From Dehalococcoidales bacterium (GTDB lineage: Bacteria > Chloroflexota > Dehalococcoidia > Dehalococcoidales > JAFGLR01): DNA of 39,675 nucleotides. Position numbers and translations under genes: made by a program. Positions within the stretch are counted from its first letter, which is position 1. Each line of letters starts with the position of its first letter. Shown here piece after piece: positions 23,054 through 31,516 of the stretch. The notes under the pieces were generated by a model. It was given only the letters and a program-made list of their open reading frames with translations, did not search any database and was not told the origin of the DNA. The DNA lies in NCBI GenBank assembly GCA_016927955.1, contig JAFGLR010000054.1, positions 1 through 39,675 on the forward strand. Direction: 5' to 3'.

Positions 23054-25123
23054 ATGGCTCAATTTGCATTGAAAGACATCCGAAACGTAGTACTGCTGGG
23101 ACACAACGGTTCCGGCAAATCGGCATTATCCGAGGCAATACTATTTACGGCGGGGGCCATCAACCGTCTGGGGAAGATAGAAGAGGGCACTACTACGTCA
23201 GATTATGACCCTGATGAAGTCAAATATAAGATGAGCATCAACCTCTCGATGCTGCCCTGTGAGTGGAATAATACTAAGGTCAACATTATAGATACCCCCG
23301 GTTATTCCGATTTCCTGGGTGAAGTAAAGGCAGCCATCAGAGTCGCAGAGGGCAGCATTATCGTAGTAAGTGCGTTATCCGGTGTTGAAGTCGGCACCGA
23401 ACAGGTCTGGCAATACATTGAAGATGCCAAACTGGCTCGCCTGATTCTGGTTAACAAGATGGACCGGGAAAACGCTAACTTCGACCAGTCCGTCACCCAG
23501 ATACAGGCGAAATTCGGTAACCGCTGTGCCCCTCTTCAAATGCCCATCGGGGCTCACACAAGTTATCAGGGCGTGATAGATCTATTGGAAATGAAGGCCT
23601 ACACCGGCAATCCGCCGAAAGAAGAAGACGTTCCGGCTGACATGCAGGCACAGGCAGCGAAATACCGCGAAAAGTTAATAGAAGCGGTGGCGGAAACCGA
23701 TGACAAACTACTGGAAAAATATCTAGGCGGCGAAGAGATTAATACCGAAGAACTTACTGCCGCTTTACGCACGGCCGTAATGAGCGGAAAAGTCGTACCG
23801 ATACTGGCAGCCTCTTCGTTGCAAAATGTCGGCGTCTCTAAATTATTAGATGTAATTGTAGCCTACTTGCCTTCACCGGCCGAACGTAAAGTAACGGTCA
23901 CTAAAGACAATACCGAACAGACTATTGAGCCGGATGACAGTGCTCCTTTATCATCTCTTGTCTTTAAAGCCACGGCCGACCCATATGTCGGCAAATTAAC
24001 TTATTTCCGGGTCTATACCGGAGCAATCAACAGCAATTCGCAGGTCTGGAATGCAAATAAGGGAGCTGCCGAGCGTGTCGGGCAGCTATATCTGGTACGC
24101 GGCAAGACCCAGGAAGCAGTGCCCCAGGTAAAAGCCGGAGATATCGGCGCTGTCGCCAAGCTTGCTGTAACCGGCGTGGGCGATACGCTTTGTACGCAGG
24201 AAAACCAAGTAATAATAACCCCGATTATATTCCCAGACCCAGTTTTCAGTGAAGCGATACATCCGAAGACAAAAGCCGACCTGGACAAGCTGGGAACATC
24301 TTTGGCCCGTTTACTGGAAGAAGACCCCACGTTAAGAATGCACCGCGATGCCGGCACCAATGAGACGATTTTATCCGGTCTCGGTGAAACGCATCTGAAA
24401 GTTGCAGCGGACAAAATGACGAGGAAATTTGGTGTCAGTATTGAACTCAGTATTCCTAAAGTGCCCTACCGCGAGACGATTCTCGGTACGGCTCAAGCAG
24501 AATATAAGCATAAGAAACAGACCGGCGGCCACGGCCAATACGGGCATGCCGTACTGGCAGTAGAGCCGATGGAACGGGGCGGCGGATTTGAGTTCGTCGA
24601 TAAAATTGTCGGCGGGGCGATTCCCCGGAACTATATACCGGCAGTAGAAAAAGGCATCAGGGAAGGTATTTTAGAGGGCGTGCTGGCAGGATATCCGGTC
24701 ATCGATATCAGAGCAACAGCTGTCGACGGCAGTTTCCATCCGGTCGATTCTTCAGAAATCTGCTTCAAGATTGCCGGTGCGGGGGCCTTGAAAAAAGGCA
24801 TGCAACAGGCTAACCCAGTTATACTGGAACCGATTATGGACATCAGCATCCGGGTACCGAAAGACTTCATCGGTGATATTATCAGCGACCTCAATACCAA
24901 GCGGGCAAGGGTCCAGGGGATGAACCCTGAAGGAGAATATACCGTAGTTGAAGCACAGGTACCCCAGGCAGAAATTCTACGCTACGCCATCGACCTGAAA
25001 TCAATCACCCAGGGCAGGGGCAGTTTCACGATGAAATTCAGCCATTACGAAGAGGTACCGGCTCATATCTCACAGAAAGTCATCGCCGATGCGCAGGCGG
25101 CTAAGGAAGCCGCAGCAGGCTAG
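23054..25123 (+). CDS. Elongation-factor-G-like GTPase
   Basis: A 689-residue protein with all five EF-G domains: GTPase with G1 GHNGSGKS, G3 DTPGYSDF and G4 NKMD, then domain II, domain III and a domain IV/V part with GHGQYGHAVLAVEP and RARVQGMNP. The G1 loop differs from canonical EF-G (AHIDAGKT), placing it with the EF-G-like/FusA2 group of paralogues. Such paralogues may assist translocation or ribosome recycling under special conditions. The gene stands alone behind its own promoter and ends in a strong terminator, unlike canonical fusA in the rpsL-rpsG-fusA-tuf operon. Confidence 0.88.
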   Translation: MAQFALKDIRNVVLLGHNGSGKSALSEAILFTAGAINRLGKIEEGTTTSDYDPDEVKYKMSINLSMLPCEWNNTKVNIIDTPGYSDFLGEVKAAIRVAEGSIIVVSALSGVEVGTEQVWQYIEDAKLARLILVNKMDRENANFDQSVTQIQAKFGNRCAPLQMPIGAHTSYQGVIDLLEMKAYTGNPPKEEDVPADMQAQAAKYREKLIEAVAETDDKLLEKYLGGEEINTEELTAALRTAVMSGKVVPILAASSLQNVGVSKLLDVIVAYLPSPAERKVTVTKDNTEQTIEPDDSAPLSSLVFKATADPYVGKLTYFRVYTGAINSNSQVWNANKGAAERVGQLYLVRGKTQEAVPQVKAGDIGAVAKLAVTGVGDTLCTQENQVIITPIIFPDPVFSEAIHPKTKADLDKLGTSLARLLEEDPTLRMHRDAGTNETILSGLGETHLKVAADKMTRKFGVSIELSIPKVPYRETILGTAQAEYKHKKQTGGHGQYGHAVLAVEPMERGGGFEFVDKIVGGAIPRNYIPAVEKGIREGILEGVLAGYPVIDIRATAVDGSFHPVDSSEICFKIAGAGALKKGMQQANPVILEPIMDISIRVPKDFIGDIISDLNTKRARVQGMNPEGEYTVVEAQVPQAEILRYAIDLKSITQGRGSFTMKFSHYEEVPAHISQKVIADAQAAKEAAAG

Positions 25124-25152
25124 AAGGAAGTTATATCCTATCGGAGAGTTTT

Positions 25153-25183
25153 AAAGGCGGGTTTTAAAAACCCGCCTTTTTTT
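25153..25183 (+). terminator. Rho-independent terminator of the EF-G-like gene
   Basis: AAAGGCGGG pairs with CCCGCCTTT around an AT-rich loop and is followed by seven further T residues, starting about 30 bp after the stop codon. This is a textbook intrinsic terminator. Confidence 0.92.
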
Positions 25184-25372
25184 ATTGTGGCCTTACGCTA
25201 CATATGCAGCCAACAGGACACCTATAAAGATTTACATCTCCTTTTCAGGTAATACTATTTAATATAATTACTATTTCCCTATCCTTAGGCCTTGACTAAT
25301 CGGGATTATTAAGTAATATATTAGACAGGGAGGCCTAATAATATTTTCGCCAGGCTAGGGAGATATTTGAAT

Positions 25373-26563
25373 ATGAAGAATAGTTTATTTATGGTTTGTG
25401 CTATTTTCTTGATATTAACATCATTGTTGGCCGCCTGTACCGGCAAGACAAGTACGACTGCCACAACACAGAGTGATATGGCGGAAATGCTCAGTTACGT
25501 GCCTTATTCATTCCTAGAAAAGCAGGACATCTGGTTCGGCGATCAGGCAAAGATAAAACAACTATATGGTTTTGAAAATATTAATAGTCTCGAGTCCTTT
25601 AACCAGTTATCGGCAGAAGAGCAGAAAAAACTGGGTCTAACTATGGAAGGAGTCGCGGGTTTAGGCATGAATTGGAGGGAAATTAATCCATTGTTTACCG
25701 GTTTTGATATCTATATGATTGACCGGACTAGCTTTGATCCAGGAATCGTGCCACCCCCGAAGACTTTTACAATCATAGAAGGAAATTTTGATGAAAGTCT
25801 GATAATTGGCAAATTAACCGCACTAGGATACCAGAGTGTGAGTTACGATTCCTTCAATTACTTGAGCATTAATGAGGACTATGATTTCGGGGATCGGCTC
25901 AATCCCATAGCCACTCAAGTCTTTTCAGCTATGAATAGAGTAGCGGTACTGGAAAACACGATTATAGCGGCTCCGGCGACGGCAGTATTGACCGATATTC
26001 TGGACACAATGGCAAAGACACAAATTTCTATGGCAGATGACCCTTCCTGTCAGTGGTTGCTAGCCGGTTTAGGAGACGCTATATCGGGGGTAATTCTGGC
26101 CCCGCAGATAGTTATGACAGCCGGTCTACCCAGTAATATCGAGGACGTGCCCCTATTCCAGTTTGAAATTCCTCAAAACTGGGGTGTTTTACACCAGTAT
26201 GATTTGGCAGGAATGGGCTTTAAAGATGACGGCAAGGAGAAGTTCTGGGTAATCGCCCTCCATTACCAAGATAGTCAATCCGCTGCGTCTGATGCCGGAA
26301 TACTGGCAAATAGGCTGAATAGCTATATATTTAATACTTCTATAAGCGAAGATACCACGAAATGGATTCCTTTAACGGACAGGTATGAGGTCGGTCAACC
26401 CGAAGTACAACAGGATAATTCCGGTGGAGCTACCATAAGCATCGAATGCCGATTTAAACCGGAAACCCGTAGTTTCACTTGGTTGTTTCCACTTCAAGGC
26501 GGACTTCCGTACCGCGATATTTTATTTTTGGCACCGGACCCATCGTTGTTAATCGCTGAGTAA
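25373..26563 (+). CDS. Exported lipoprotein of unknown function
   Basis: A 396-residue lipoprotein: signal peptide MKNSLFMVCAIFLILTSLL, lipobox LLAAC, then a short Thr-rich linker. The mature part is soluble and not recognised. ATG at 25373 is chosen because AGGGAGA lies nine bases upstream; a TTG at 25367 is too close. It stands alone between a terminator and a perfect palindrome, convergent with the ABC-2 permease gene. It would be anchored on the outer face of the membrane. Confidence 0.75.
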   Translation: MKNSLFMVCAIFLILTSLLAACTGKTSTTATTQSDMAEMLSYVPYSFLEKQDIWFGDQAKIKQLYGFENINSLESFNQLSAEEQKKLGLTMEGVAGLGMNWREINPLFTGFDIYMIDRTSFDPGIVPPPKTFTIIEGNFDESLIIGKLTALGYQSVSYDSFNYLSINEDYDFGDRLNPIATQVFSAMNRVAVLENTIIAAPATAVLTDILDTMAKTQISMADDPSCQWLLAGLGDAISGVILAPQIVMTAGLPSNIEDVPLFQFEIPQNWGVLHQYDLAGMGFKDDGKEKFWVIALHYQDSQSAASDAGILANRLNSYIFNTSISEDTTKWIPLTDRYEVGQPEVQQDNSGGATISIECRFKPETRSFTWLFPLQGGLPYRDILFLAPDPSLLIAE

Positions 26564-26602
26564 TTTGTATCTTCTAAAGTTGATTTAAGCCCAGAATGAA
26601 AA

Positions 26603-26640
26603 TACAGGGGGGCGACTGACTAGTCAGTCGCCCCCCTGTA
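26603..26640. terminator. 38-bp perfect palindrome, bidirectional terminator
   Basis: TACAGGGGGGCGACTGACT (26603-26621) is followed directly by its exact complement (26622-26640). It lies between the ends of two convergent genes, so it probably terminates both. The stem is unusually long and GC-rich and has no T tract. Confidence 0.75.
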
Positions 26641-26660
26641 CTATGAGAATCTAATTTGCT

Positions 26661-27572
26661 TTACGTGGAGCGGATTTCCTGCCGCATAAAGAGTATGTAG
26701 CTAACAGCAAAACAAATAACCGTCAGAGCGATAATGGTGATAAACTGAGGCCAGGCTACCGTTAAACTCTGACCAAGTGATAGCGGCGTGGTCATCAAAT
26801 AGGCACTTGAATCACCGCCGCCCAACATATCTATATACAGAGCCAATAATCTCGAACTAAGCGCATAAGGGGAGAGCAAAACATCTACTGCCTGTAAAAA
26901 CAGATATGAAGGAGAAAAGCGGCTTATCGTTAAGAATATATTGAAATTGCTGATAAAATAACCGGCGAATCTGAGGAATATTCCGAAGACAAGCCAGATA
27001 CCAATCGATAACAACAAGGAACTGGCTAAATTCCGGAACAGGGTGGAAAACAGCATTGCCAGCCCCATCCAAAAAGCACCGTAAATGATGACTGTGAACA
27101 TGAAGAGAAACAACCTGATGATTTCTTCGGCGCTCGGGGGTACGCCAATCATTCTGATGCCGTAACCGGCAATTAACAACACCGAGAAAAAGACAAACAG
27201 GATAATGATAAACAGGCCGGCAATAAACTTGGCGTTAATGATATTATCACGGTAAACCGGTTGAGCGATAAGGCGGCTGAGCGTACCGCTAATACGTTCC
27301 CGGTTAACCGCATCGAAACCGAGAGCGATACCTAATATGGGAATAAAGAACATTGCCAGGAAGTTGGGATATGCCAGCAGCCAGGCGTAATCGCCCGATA
27401 ATTGGCCCGAGAATAAATTCAAAAATACGAATTCGGTATCGGTACTGGTAGTGATGCTCTGGGCAGCCTGATAAATGGCTAGGGCACTTATACCCAAACC
27501 GAGGACTATCAGGATAAATATCCTGATACTGGAGAAATAATCGGCTAATTCTTTACGAACGATAGCCCGCAA
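26661..27572 (-). CDS. ABC-2-type transporter permease
   Basis: A 303-residue membrane protein with six predicted membrane segments and the large extracytoplasmic loop between the first two, typical of ABC-2 export permeases. The N-terminus (IVRKELADYFSSIRIFILIV) and the DAVNRERISGTLSRLIAQPV element, which couples to the ATPase, match the family. It starts 5 bp after the ATPase gene ends and should form the membrane half of that exporter. Substrate unknown; the upstream NEW3-type protein suggests a cell-surface function. Confidence 0.9.
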   Translation of the reverse strand: MRAIVRKELADYFSSIRIFILIVLGLGISALAIYQAAQSITTSTDTEFVFLNLFSGQLSGDYAWLLAYPNFLAMFFIPILGIALGFDAVNRERISGTLSRLIAQPVYRDNIINAKFIAGLFIIILFVFFSVLLIAGYGIRMIGVPPSAEEIIRLFLFMFTVIIYGAFWMGLAMLFSTLFRNLASSLLLSIGIWLVFGIFLRFAGYFISNFNIFLTISRFSPSYLFLQAVDVLLSPYALSSRLLALYIDMLGGGDSSAYLMTTPLSLGQSLTVAWPQFITIIALTVICFAVSYILFMRQEIRST

Positions 27573-27577
27573 ACCGG

Positions 27578-28513
27578 TTACTCCTTCTCCTGGAAATATT
27601 TCATATAAATATCATCCAGGTTCAACTGCTGGATTTTCATCTGGATCAAGGGAAGATTACTCTGGACTACGATTTTAGCCAGGTCAGGCCGGAGGTCGGT
27701 ATCGGCACAGACCAGTAGTATATCCCCCTTTATATCCACTTTAATAACACTATCTAGCTCTTTAATTTTTTCTACCAATTCGGGGGTAGGCTGTTTTGTT
27801 TCCACCTCGATTTCACACTGGCCGGCAGTTGCTTTCCTGCCTAACTCGGCAATGGAACCTTCCACCACCAGCTTACCTTTAGCGATAATCGCCACGCGGT
27901 TACAGACCTTCTGAACCTGAAATAACTGATGGGAAGACAAAATAACACTCGTACCGCGCTTGGGTAAGCTGCCTATAAGTTGAGTAATATGAACGATACC
28001 ATCCGGGTCCAGACCAGAAGTGGGTTCATCCAGAATCGCCAGTTTCGGACTTTTAATGAGCACGTCGGCGATGCCCAGACGTTGCTTCATGCCTTTGGAG
28101 TACTTACCGACCTTTTCATCAGCTACATCGAGAATACCGACGGCTTTCATCAGCTCATTAGCTCGTTCACTAATCTCTTTATCGGGGATATTATTTAGCT
28201 CCGCGATAAACTGTAAGTTTTCCCGAGCAGTCATATTTTCGTAAAATCCGACTTTTTCCGGCATATAACCGGTCAGGCGCTTGACCTGTAACGGCTGACG
28301 AGACGGATTAAAACCGCAAACCGCTGCGCTACCGCTAAATGGTTCGGTCAGTCCTAACAGCATTAAAATAGTCGTGGTTTTTCCGGCGCCGTTCGGTCCG
28401 AGCAACCCGAAGACCTCGCCCTCTTTCACATGGAGGTCCAGCCCATCTACGGCCGGAACACCGTCATATTTTTTAGTCAGGCCATTGGTTTCGATGATAT
28501 AATTGTTATCCAT
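27578..28513 (-). CDS. ABC exporter ATP-binding protein
   Basis: A 311-residue ATPase: Walker A GPNGAGKTTT, signature YSKGMKQRLGIA, Walker B LAILDEPTSGLD, switch His in VILSSHQ. The C-terminal extension (about 220-311) resembles the regulatory domain of ABC-2 exporter ATPases. ATG at 28513 is used because it follows the stop of the NEW3-type gene by a single base (TAAAATG), a coupled arrangement; an upstream in-frame start would extend into that gene. Partner of the permease at 26661-27572. Confidence 0.92.
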   Translation of the reverse strand: MDNNYIIETNGLTKKYDGVPAVDGLDLHVKEGEVFGLLGPNGAGKTTTILMLLGLTEPFSGSAAVCGFNPSRQPLQVKRLTGYMPEKVGFYENMTARENLQFIAELNNIPDKEISERANELMKAVGILDVADEKVGKYSKGMKQRLGIADVLIKSPKLAILDEPTSGLDPDGIVHITQLIGSLPKRGTSVILSSHQLFQVQKVCNRVAIIAKGKLVVEGSIAELGRKATAGQCEIEVETKQPTPELVEKIKELDSVIKVDIKGDILLVCADTDLRPDLAKIVVQSNLPLIQMKIQQLNLDDIYMKYFQEKE

Positions 28514-28514
28514 T

Positions 28515-29468
28515 TTACCTTCGGCTGAAACGCATAAAGATGTACGCCAGCCCGGCAATAACGATGATAATGATGATTATCCCGACAATACCCCAGACGG
28601 ATGGCGTCGCTACCGTGACTCGAACTTGCACGCTTTGATTTCCCGCATTCTTACCGGTAGCCGTGAGCGTAACCATATAATCACCGGCAATAGCTTTATC
28701 TCCCGGCTTCAGCGTTACATCAATAGTCCTCTTCTCACCAGCAGCCAGATTTTGGATTGTTGTAGTCGGAAAAGTAACGACCCAGTTGGCGGGAGCCATG
28801 CTAGACATATTAACATTGTCAATCGGTGCACTGCCGGTATTTGTCAGAGTAATCGAATATACGGTTTCCTTCCCTGCCGTAGCTGAAGTGCTATAAATCG
28901 CAGTAGTGCCGGCAGGAACCAGAGTCATACCGTATTTGGCGGTAACCTTCGCCGTTAAATCGACGCTGCTAATGATATCGCCAGAGGTTACCTGGAGAGT
29001 TAAAGTGTACTCACCGGGTTCCGGAGTTACATAAGAAGACGGAACCCCATAAACCGTTATGTTTGCACCATAAGTGCGGGTTGGGTCCAGATTAATGGAG
29101 GCAATCCGGGCACCGGTACTGCTATTAACATATCCAGTCCAGTTCTCCGGGGCTTTAACAATCAGGTCAAATTCTTTTTCTGTGGTATCCTCGGTATTGG
29201 TATAAACAATGTTAACGGAAAAGGTGACCTGGGAACCGGAAGTAACTTCTATTTTAGGATAATCTGTTTTCATTTCAACGCCGATTACCGGAGTAGTCGT
29301 GGTAGGCGTCTCCGTAGTAGTCGTGGTAGTAGGCGTATCCGTAGTAGTCGTGGTAGTAGGTGCCTCTGTAGTAGTTGTCGTTTCGCCCTCAGCCAACACA
29401 CCCAACGGCAACATGATACAGAGCAACGTTGCCAATAGCAACCCACTAATAAGTCGGCGTAATTTCAT
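28515..29468 (-). CDS. Secreted, membrane-anchored NEW3-type protein
   Basis: A 317-residue exported protein: a signal peptide ending near VLAEG, a Thr/Pro-rich linker encoded by 27-bp repeats, two Ig-like beta-sandwich domains with the sequence character of NEW3/NPCBM-associated domains (FDLIVKAPENWTGYV, YSITLTNTGSAPIDNV), and a C-terminal membrane helix followed by RFSRR. ATG at 29468 is chosen because AGGAGGG lies ten bases upstream; the TTG at 29477 is too close. Proteins of this kind (COG1470) often lie beside ABC-2 exporter genes, as here with one-base spacing to the ATPase. Probably an extracytoplasmic partner of the exporter. Confidence 0.8.
   Translation of the reverse strand: MKLRRLISGLLLATLLCIMLPLGVLAEGETTTTTEAPTTTTTTDTPTTTTTTETPTTTTPVIGVEMKTDYPKIEVTSGSQVTFSVNIVYTNTEDTTEKEFDLIVKAPENWTGYVNSSTGARIASINLDPTRTYGANITVYGVPSSYVTPEPGEYTLTLQVTSGDIISSVDLTAKVTAKYGMTLVPAGTTAIYSTSATAGKETVYSITLTNTGSAPIDNVNMSSMAPANWVVTFPTTTIQNLAAGEKRTIDVTLKPGDKAIAGDYMVTLTATGKNAGNQSVQVRVTVATPSVWGIVGIIIIIIVIAGLAYIFMRFSRR
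29311..29380 (-). repeat. 27-bp tandem repeat encoding the Thr-rich linker
   Basis: Two full 27-bp units (29311-29337, 29338-29364) and a partial third encode nine-residue repeats of the form TTTTTTDTP. The units are in frame, so copy-number change would only alter linker length. Confidence 0.75.
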
Positions 29469-29489
29469 CGAAACCAAACCCTCCTGAGT

Positions 29490-30491
29490 TTAGCCTGCTA
29501 TCAACTCCTTGACTTTATCACCGAACGCAGGCAGAATCTTTTTCCAATCTCCGACCACGCCAAAGCGAGCTTCTCTAAAGATATTCGCTTCGGGGTCTTT
29601 ATTAATAGCTATGATTGTCTTCGAACCGGAACAACCGGCCATGTGCTGGCTGGAACCGGATACGGCAACAGCTATATACAGGTCAGGAGTAACAATTTTA
29701 CCGGTAAGACCGATTTGGGCAGAATCAGGAATCCATTTATTATCACAAGGAGGACGGCTGGCACCTACGGCACCCTTCAGGAGTTTGGCAAGCTCATCAA
29801 GCTGTTTAAAACCTTCAGCGGTTCCGATACCGCGTCCGCCGGCAATAATCACTTTGGCATCTTCCAGTTTGATACCCGCAACTTCCTCTTTAATCTTTTC
29901 AGCTACCTTGACTTTAACTGTAGATGCATCCAACCCGGCGTCGAAAGGAATGACTTCACCCTTACGGGCATCATCCCTGGCAAGCGGGGCAGCAGCCTTA
30001 GCGCGTAAAGTAGCTATTTGCGGGAAAGAATCCGTAGTAAAGATAGCCCGGGCATTGCCGCCATAGACCGGTTTCGTCTGCAGGAGTTTTTTGGAATCCG
30101 GATCAATTGCCAGTTCGACACAGTCAAGCGTGGCGGCGGACTTCAAGTTGAAAGCCAGACGCGGGGCCAGGTCACGCCCGATAGCAGTCTGTCCCAAAAT
30201 TAAAACGCTCGGATTGACCTGAGCGACCAGTTTGCTCATAACCTGAAGATACGTATCACTCTGGTAATCTTTCAGAAGCGGGTCATCAGCCACATAAACC
30301 TTATCAGCACCGAAAGCAACCGCTTCTGCGGCTAAACCGCTGATACCGCTGCCGGCAATGACAGCAACCAGTTCTTCTCCAAGGTCTGTAGACAATTTTT
30401 TGCCGCAACCAAGTAACTCAGTAGCGATAGCCGAAAGTTTACCGTCTTCGGCTATTTCACCAAAAACCAAAATGCCTTTATTATCAGCCAT
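29490..30491 (-). CDS. etfA: Electron transfer flavoprotein, alpha subunit
   Basis: A 333-residue protein of normal EtfA length. The N-terminal half has the ETF alpha/beta fold, and the C-terminal half binds FAD through the conserved segments GGRGIGTAEGF, VGASRPPCDN and SGSSQHMAGC, then INKDPEANIF. It follows etfB on the same strand after 60 bp and forms the EtfAB heterodimer that passes electrons between acyl-CoA-type dehydrogenases and quinone oxidoreductases or ferredoxin. No dehydrogenase gene is adjacent. Confidence 0.95.
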   Translation of the reverse strand: MADNKGILVFGEIAEDGKLSAIATELLGCGKKLSTDLGEELVAVIAGSGISGLAAEAVAFGADKVYVADDPLLKDYQSDTYLQVMSKLVAQVNPSVLILGQTAIGRDLAPRLAFNLKSAATLDCVELAIDPDSKKLLQTKPVYGGNARAIFTTDSFPQIATLRAKAAAPLARDDARKGEVIPFDAGLDASTVKVKVAEKIKEEVAGIKLEDAKVIIAGGRGIGTAEGFKQLDELAKLLKGAVGASRPPCDNKWIPDSAQIGLTGKIVTPDLYIAVAVSGSSQHMAGCSGSKTIIAINKDPEANIFREARFGVVGDWKKILPAFGDKVKELIAG

Positions 30492-30551
30492 TATAATCTT
30501 CCTCCTACTATGCCATAATTTTGTTAAGAACTTATTAAGGAATATTAATTA

Positions 30552-31352
30552 CTAGAGAACTTTAGCTTCTCTTAATTTAAGCGCAAGATTAACCGCAGCC
30601 TCTTCCGGAGTCTCCCCGCCGATAATTTCGCATTTGCCTTCCCTTACGGGTTGGAAGAGTTTAACCATTTTAGTCCGTCTGGCGGCCGCACCAATTTCTT
30701 CCGGAGTTACACTGATATCAGCGGGTTTCCAGATGATAGGTTCTTTTTTCTTAGCAGCCATAATACCCTTAATCGTAGGATAACGGGGTTCGCCGAGTTC
30801 ATTAGTTACGGTTACCAGAGCCGGTAAGGGGGTTTCAACGATTTCGGTACCGTCAGGCAACACTCTTTCTATTTTGGCTTTTCCGTCAAGAATATCGATT
30901 TTCTTGGCAACAGTAACGCAGGGTATACCGAGGAATTCGGCAATACCGGTGCCCACCTGACCGGCATCCCAGTCAGCAGCCTGCCGACCGCAGAAAATAA
31001 TATCATAAGCGCCGATTTTCTTGATAGCCGCAGCTAGAGCGAAAGCGGTGGACCAGCTATCGCCTTTCGTAAAAGCTTCATCTTCCAACAGAACTAATTC
31101 ATCAGCACCCATGGATAGGGGCTTCTTTACTACATCGCGTAATAAATTCGTACCGAGGCTAAGTACGGTTACTTTACCGCCTTTAGCTTCTCTTGTACGT
31201 AAAGCGGCCTCAACGGCCTGTTCGTCAAAAGGACTGATAACGGGGGCGACACCCGGAGGCGGTACTACTGTATTGGTTGCCGCATCAATTTTGAAGCTGG
31301 CGGGGGGTGCTTCGGGGTCAGGCACCTGTTTAACACAAACGATGATGTTCAT
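30552..31352 (-). CDS. etfB: Electron transfer flavoprotein, beta subunit
   Basis: A 266-residue EtfB. It begins with the family signature MNIIVCVKQVPDPEAP and contains the nucleotide-binding region around FCGRQAADWDAGQVGTG. AGGAGG precedes the ATG. It is the first gene of the etfBA operon, behind a promoter whose -35 box is embedded in an inverted repeat (31421-31449). Whether this ETF is of the electron-bifurcating type cannot be decided from what I can see. Confidence 0.95.
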   Translation of the reverse strand: MNIIVCVKQVPDPEAPPASFKIDAATNTVVPPPGVAPVISPFDEQAVEAALRTREAKGGKVTVLSLGTNLLRDVVKKPLSMGADELVLLEDEAFTKGDSWSTAFALAAAIKKIGAYDIIFCGRQAADWDAGQVGTGIAEFLGIPCVTVAKKIDILDGKAKIERVLPDGTEIVETPLPALVTVTNELGEPRYPTIKGIMAAKKKEPIIWKPADISVTPEEIGAAARRTKMVKLFQPVREGKCEIIGGETPEEAAVNLALKLREAKVL

Positions 31353-31410
31353 AGGTATAAATACTCCTCCTTCTACACATTGCTGAACATGAAAACGAAC
31401 CTGAATTTTT

Positions 31411-31449
31411 AGTTTATCACCACGTAATTTGATATGTCAAATTCACGTG
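31411..31449 (-). promoter_or_regulatory. etfBA promoter with overlapping operator
   Basis: On the minus strand TTGACA (31435-31440) and TAAACT (31411-31416) are separated by 18 bp. The -35 box lies within a near-perfect inverted repeat, CACGTAATTTGA-TATG-TCAAATTCACGTG (31421-31449), whose arms differ by one inserted base. This suggests direct repression of the etf operon by a dimeric regulator. Confidence 0.6.
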
Positions 31450-31516
31450 AAATCAAAACTCCAAAGCCAGGAAAAGATGAACACCAGTTAAAATGTATAG
31501 CATGCTTGAAAAACCA

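Noticed and set aside
29299-29487. Plus-strand ORF of Val-rich repeats
   Set aside because: It is the antisense of the Thr-rich linker of the NEW3-type protein on the minus strand.
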